A stretch of 64,000 nucleotides of DNA from an uncultured SAR86 cluster bacterium (GTDB lineage Bacteria > Pseudomonadota > Gammaproteobacteria > Magnimaribacterales > Magnimaribacteraceae): positions 21,403-85,402 of the forward strand of contig CACOMS010000002.1 of the NCBI GenBank assembly GCA_902628375.1. The letters run 5' to 3'. The translations under genes were made by a program, and so were the position numbers. The notes beneath the pieces were generated by a model. The model was given only the letters and a program-made list of their open reading frames with translations, did not search any database and was not told where the DNA came from. Below, piece after piece: positions 61,688-64,000 of this stretch (position 1 is the first letter of the stretch; every line of letters begins with the position of its first letter).

Positions 61688-62374
61688 ATGAGCCTCTTAG
61701 GTCGCGAAGCAGGTACTAGAAGTTTTGTGATACGAAATGGAAGAATTACCCGTTCTCAAAAGAAAGCCTTAGAAGAACTATCAGATTCATATTTGTTAGA
61801 AGAAGACCTAACATCTCTGAATAAATCCACCTTTTTTCAAGAAAATAAAGACCTAGTTCTGGATATTGGATTCGGCTCAGGTGAGAGCCTAATACACTTA
61901 GCTACTAACTTCAGAGAAAAGAACTTTTTAGGGATCGAAGTTTATTTGTCTGGAATTGGCGGAGTTCTAAGAAATGCTAAGGAAGAGAATCTTACTAATA
62001 TCAAGATCATCAATGGAGATGCAGAAGATTTCCTAACCAATAAACTTAAAGGGATAGCTTTTAGTTCTATTCTTTGCTTATTTCCAGACCCATGGCCTAA
62101 AAAGAGACACCATAAGAGAAGGTTGATAAAAGAAGATTTTGTCCATACTCTAAAAACTGTAACCAAGCTTAATGGTCAAGTGATGTTTAAGAGTGATTGG
62201 CAGGATTATTTTGATTCAGCAGAAGAAATTTTTTTAAAGAGTGACTCATGGGAGGAGGTAAATGAACATGAATATAATGAAGAGTTTAAAAAACTCCCTC
62301 AGACTAGGTTCGAAAGAAAAGCAATTCGAGAGGGGAGAAGAATAAATTACTCAGTTTTTAAAAGAATAGGTTAG
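61688..62374 (+). CDS. trmB: tRNA (guanine-N7-)-methyltransferase
   Basis: A 228-residue SAM-dependent methyltransferase modifying G46 of tRNA. VLDIGFGSGESLIHLATNF (about 57-75, SAM loop) and LFPDPWPKKRHHKRRLIKED (about 137-156, the TrmB signature) are clear. RTRSFVIRNGRITRSQKKAL-like N-terminus fits. thiG-trmB order is common in gammaproteobacteria. Converges with rdgB, overlapping by 4 bases. Confidence 0.95.
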   Translation: MSLLGREAGTRSFVIRNGRITRSQKKALEELSDSYLLEEDLTSLNKSTFFQENKDLVLDIGFGSGESLIHLATNFREKNFLGIEVYLSGIGGVLRNAKEENLTNIKIINGDAEDFLTNKLKGIAFSSILCLFPDPWPKKRHHKRRLIKEDFVHTLKTVTKLNGQVMFKSDWQDYFDSAEEIFLKSDSWEEVNEHEYNEEFKKLPQTRFERKAIREGRRINYSVFKRIG

Positions 62375-62943
62375 GCTAGTTTCATCATTAGCTTTTTCCA
62401 TGCAGCTGAGCGGTGACTAATTTTGTTTTTTTCTTCTTTTGTTAGCTCAGCTAAATGTGAGTTTAGATGAGGTATAAAAAAAATAGGGTCATATCCAAAC
62501 CCATGACTTCCTGACTCTGCTATTGCTATTCTTCCTTCAAGAGTACCTTCAGCAGAAAGAGGATCTTTATTTTGTTCTAGAAAAACGAGGCAACACCTAA
62601 ACCTTGCAGTCCTATCTTCTTCTTTGGTTTCTTTCATAATATTGAGAAGTTTCTTATTATTTGCTTCATCAGTCCCTTCAGAAGAGAATCTTGAAGAAAA
62701 TATGCCAGGTTGGCCATTCAAGCAATCAACTTCAAGCCCTGAGTCATCTGCTAAAGCAGTCAATCCAGTCACATCAAGAGCATGTTTTGCCTTAATTAAA
62801 GCATTTTCATAAAAGTTATTGCCTGTTTCATCAGGGGAAGATGTGCTTTCTGAAAGCATGGTAAATTCATAATTACTTTCTTGAGCTAAATAAAGGAATT
62901 CTTTGAGCTTACCTTGGTTTTTGGTAGCAATAACTACTTTCAT
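62371..62943 (-). CDS. rdgB: XTP/dITP pyrophosphatase
   Basis: A 190-residue nucleotide-sanitising enzyme of the Ham1 family. [20 protein letters not shown] begins the protein; TALADDSGLEVDCLNGQPGI (about 61-80) and FSSRFS, then HGFGYDPIFFIPHL and ISHRSAAWKKLM at the end are signature motifs. It removes dITP, XTP and similar non-canonical nucleotides. The start overlaps metW by 4 bases. Confidence 0.95.
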   Translation of the reverse strand: MKVVIATKNQGKLKEFLYLAQESNYEFTMLSESTSSPDETGNNFYENALIKAKHALDVTGLTALADDSGLEVDCLNGQPGIFSSRFSSEGTDEANNKKLLNIMKETKEEDRTARFRCCLVFLEQNKDPLSAEGTLEGRIAIAESGSHGFGYDPIFFIPHLNSHLAELTKEEKNKISHRSAAWKKLMMKLA

Positions 62944-63533
62944 ATTTTTCTTGATACCTGATAAGTAATTAACTCCCCAAAAAAGTTGGGGAAAATATTT
63001 TTAAACAAAAAGCTTTCTTTATTGCTGTTGATCACTGTTTTTTTGTCTATTGATATTTCTAATTTTTCACATAAGGATTCAAAATCTTTAATGGTACATA
63101 AATGAATATTTTTAGTGTTATACCATTCCTGTGGAAGGGCATTTGTCTTTGGCATTCTTCCCAAGAAAAAAAGGCCTAGTCTTGATTTCCAATGAGCGAA
63201 ATTTGGAAAAGTGACTATGGAGCTTTTACCAATTCTGGTTATTTCCAGCAGAGCTTGTTCTGGATTTTCTAAAACTTGTATGGTTTCACTAAGTAAAACG
63301 TAATCATAAGATTTACTTTTAAAGTTCGTAATACCTTCATCTATGTTTTGCTCTATGACATTTATTCCTTTGTCTATACAAGACTGTATATTTTTTGGAT
63401 CTATTTCTACTCCCAAACCTTTAACGTTCTTCTCTAGAGACAATATTTCTAGTATTGATCCATCTCCACAACCGAGATCAAGAATACTTGTATCCTTGTT
63501 TACCCAATTGATAATAACTTGATTACTTTTCAT
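62940..63533 (-). CDS. metW: Methionine biosynthesis protein MetW
   Basis: A 197-residue SAM-methyltransferase-like protein. [20 protein letters not shown] (about 16-35) is the SAM loop and [20 protein letters not shown] the family segment. [20 protein letters not shown] is the MetW signature. In proteobacteria it acts with MetX in homoserine acylation. Its start overlaps the metX stop by about 11 bases, as usual for metXW. Confidence 0.95.
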   Translation of the reverse strand: MKSNQVIINWVNKDTSILDLGCGDGSILEILSLEKNVKGLGVEIDPKNIQSCIDKGINVIEQNIDEGITNFKSKSYDYVLLSETIQVLENPEQALLEITRIGKSSIVTFPNFAHWKSRLGLFFLGRMPKTNALPQEWYNTKNIHLCTIKDFESLCEKLEISIDKKTVINSNKESFLFKNIFPNFFGELITYQVSRKI

Positions 63534-64000
63534 TGCTTTCTAAAAATGAATTAATTGCATTCACGTATCTCTCTTGTGGAAACAAAAATGAGTCATGGCC
63601 CAGATCTGAATCTATATTTAAATATGTGACTTTTTTTTCTGCAGAAATTAGGCCGTTAACTAATTCCTTGGATCTAGCAGAAGAAAATCTCCAGTCCGTT
63701 GAAAAGGAGACAATTAGGGTATTTGCTCTTATCGGCTTAAAAGTTTCTACCAAGTCTCCATCATGTTTACTTGCTGGATCGAAGTAATCTAATATTTTTG
63801 TCATCAATAGGTAAGTGTTAGCATCAAAACTTCTTGAAAATGAATCTCCTTGATGCCTTAGATAGCTTTCAACTTGGAAATCGACATCAAAGCCATAACC
63901 CAATTCTTCTTCTTTCAAATCTCTATCAAACTTTTCTTTCATGGACTCGTCTGATAGATAAGTTATATGACCTACCATTCTCGCCAATCTCAGGCCTCTT
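63523..64000 (-). CDS. metX: Homoserine O-acyltransferase MetX, C-terminal part
   Basis: The 3' 159 codons of a MetX-type acyltransferase; the gene continues beyond the right edge. [20 protein letters not shown] is the family helix motif, [20 protein letters not shown] (about 94-113) holds the catalytic Asp, and [11 protein letters not shown] holds the catalytic His. The alpha/beta-hydrolase fold transfers acetyl (or succinyl) from CoA to homoserine. It overlaps metW, typical of the metXW operon. Confidence 0.93.
   Translation of the reverse strand, partial: RGLRLARMVGHITYLSDESMKEKFDRDLKEEELGYGFDVDFQVESYLRHQGDSFSRSFDANTYLLMTKILDYFDPASKHDGDLVETFKPIRANTLIVSFSTDWRFSSARSKELVNGLISAEKKVTYLNIDSDLGHDSFLFPQERYVNAINSFLESNEK

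Overview
The window looks like chromosome of a small-genome, AT-rich marine gammaproteobacterium, most like the SAR86 type. This is inference from gene order and content. Both ends have gammaproteobacterial synteny: atpA-G-D-C followed by glmU-glmS at the left, and rpoH-thiS-thiG-trmB / rdgB-metW-metX at the right. Between them lie tightly packed genes with overlapping stops and starts, many TTG/GTG starts, two TonB-dependent receptors, three acyl-CoA dehydrogenases, a TRAP transporter, a haloalkane dehalogenase-family protein and a DUF3445 N-demethylase-like protein, all usual for open-ocean heterotrophs. I saw no rRNA, tRNA, CRISPR array, integrase or transposase.

Layout. 1-6386: end of the ATP synthase operon, then glmU/glmS. 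6406-16511: accessory region with two small unknowns, then a mosaic (7496-16048) of MORN-repeat lipoproteins, a secreted protein, a convergent HNH-nuclease/C5-methyltransferase pair, small membrane proteins, a flavin amine oxidase, a bacterial PH-domain protein and an NTF2-like protein. About 20-base core repeats, all in one orientation, sit at the junctions between these genes. Two longer repeats, A (about 215 bp) and B (about 90 bp), adjoin the cores; B is an inverted relative of the outer 50 bases of A. 16525-19958: dehalogenase family, GFA family, and a leftward cluster of an XRE regulator with small membrane proteins, divergent from a MerC-domain gene. 19740-23135: a sugar/glycosyltransferase islet (GT2, rfbF, epimerase) bracketed by two direct copies of the 3' end of the merC-like gene. 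23175-43550: oxidoreductases, purine permease and phosphoribosyltransferase, TonB receptor, several NTF2/VOC proteins, pgi, acyl-CoA dehydrogenases, DUF3445, beta-lactamase-like lipoprotein, acyltransferase, rlmN. 43676-58722: uvrD, a TRAP binding protein, lipB-lipA, a TonB receptor next to a His-containing membrane protein and hemH (a probable heme/iron locus), the TRAP permease pair, fatty-acid oxidation genes, yaaA and cysQ. 58724-64000: quinone oxidoreductase, rpoH, thiamine genes, trmB, rdgB, metW and the 3' part of metX.

How it fits together. The flanks are housekeeping: energy, cell-wall amino sugar, lipoate, heme, thiamine, methionine and heat-shock sigma factor. The variable parts are the 7.5-16 kb repeat-junction mosaic and the merC-bracketed sugar islet. 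The mosaic is the best candidate for an undescribed system. It behaves like a cassette array or a set of inverted-repeat-bounded mobile units, but no recombinase is visible and the junctions do not carry an obvious classical integron attC consensus.
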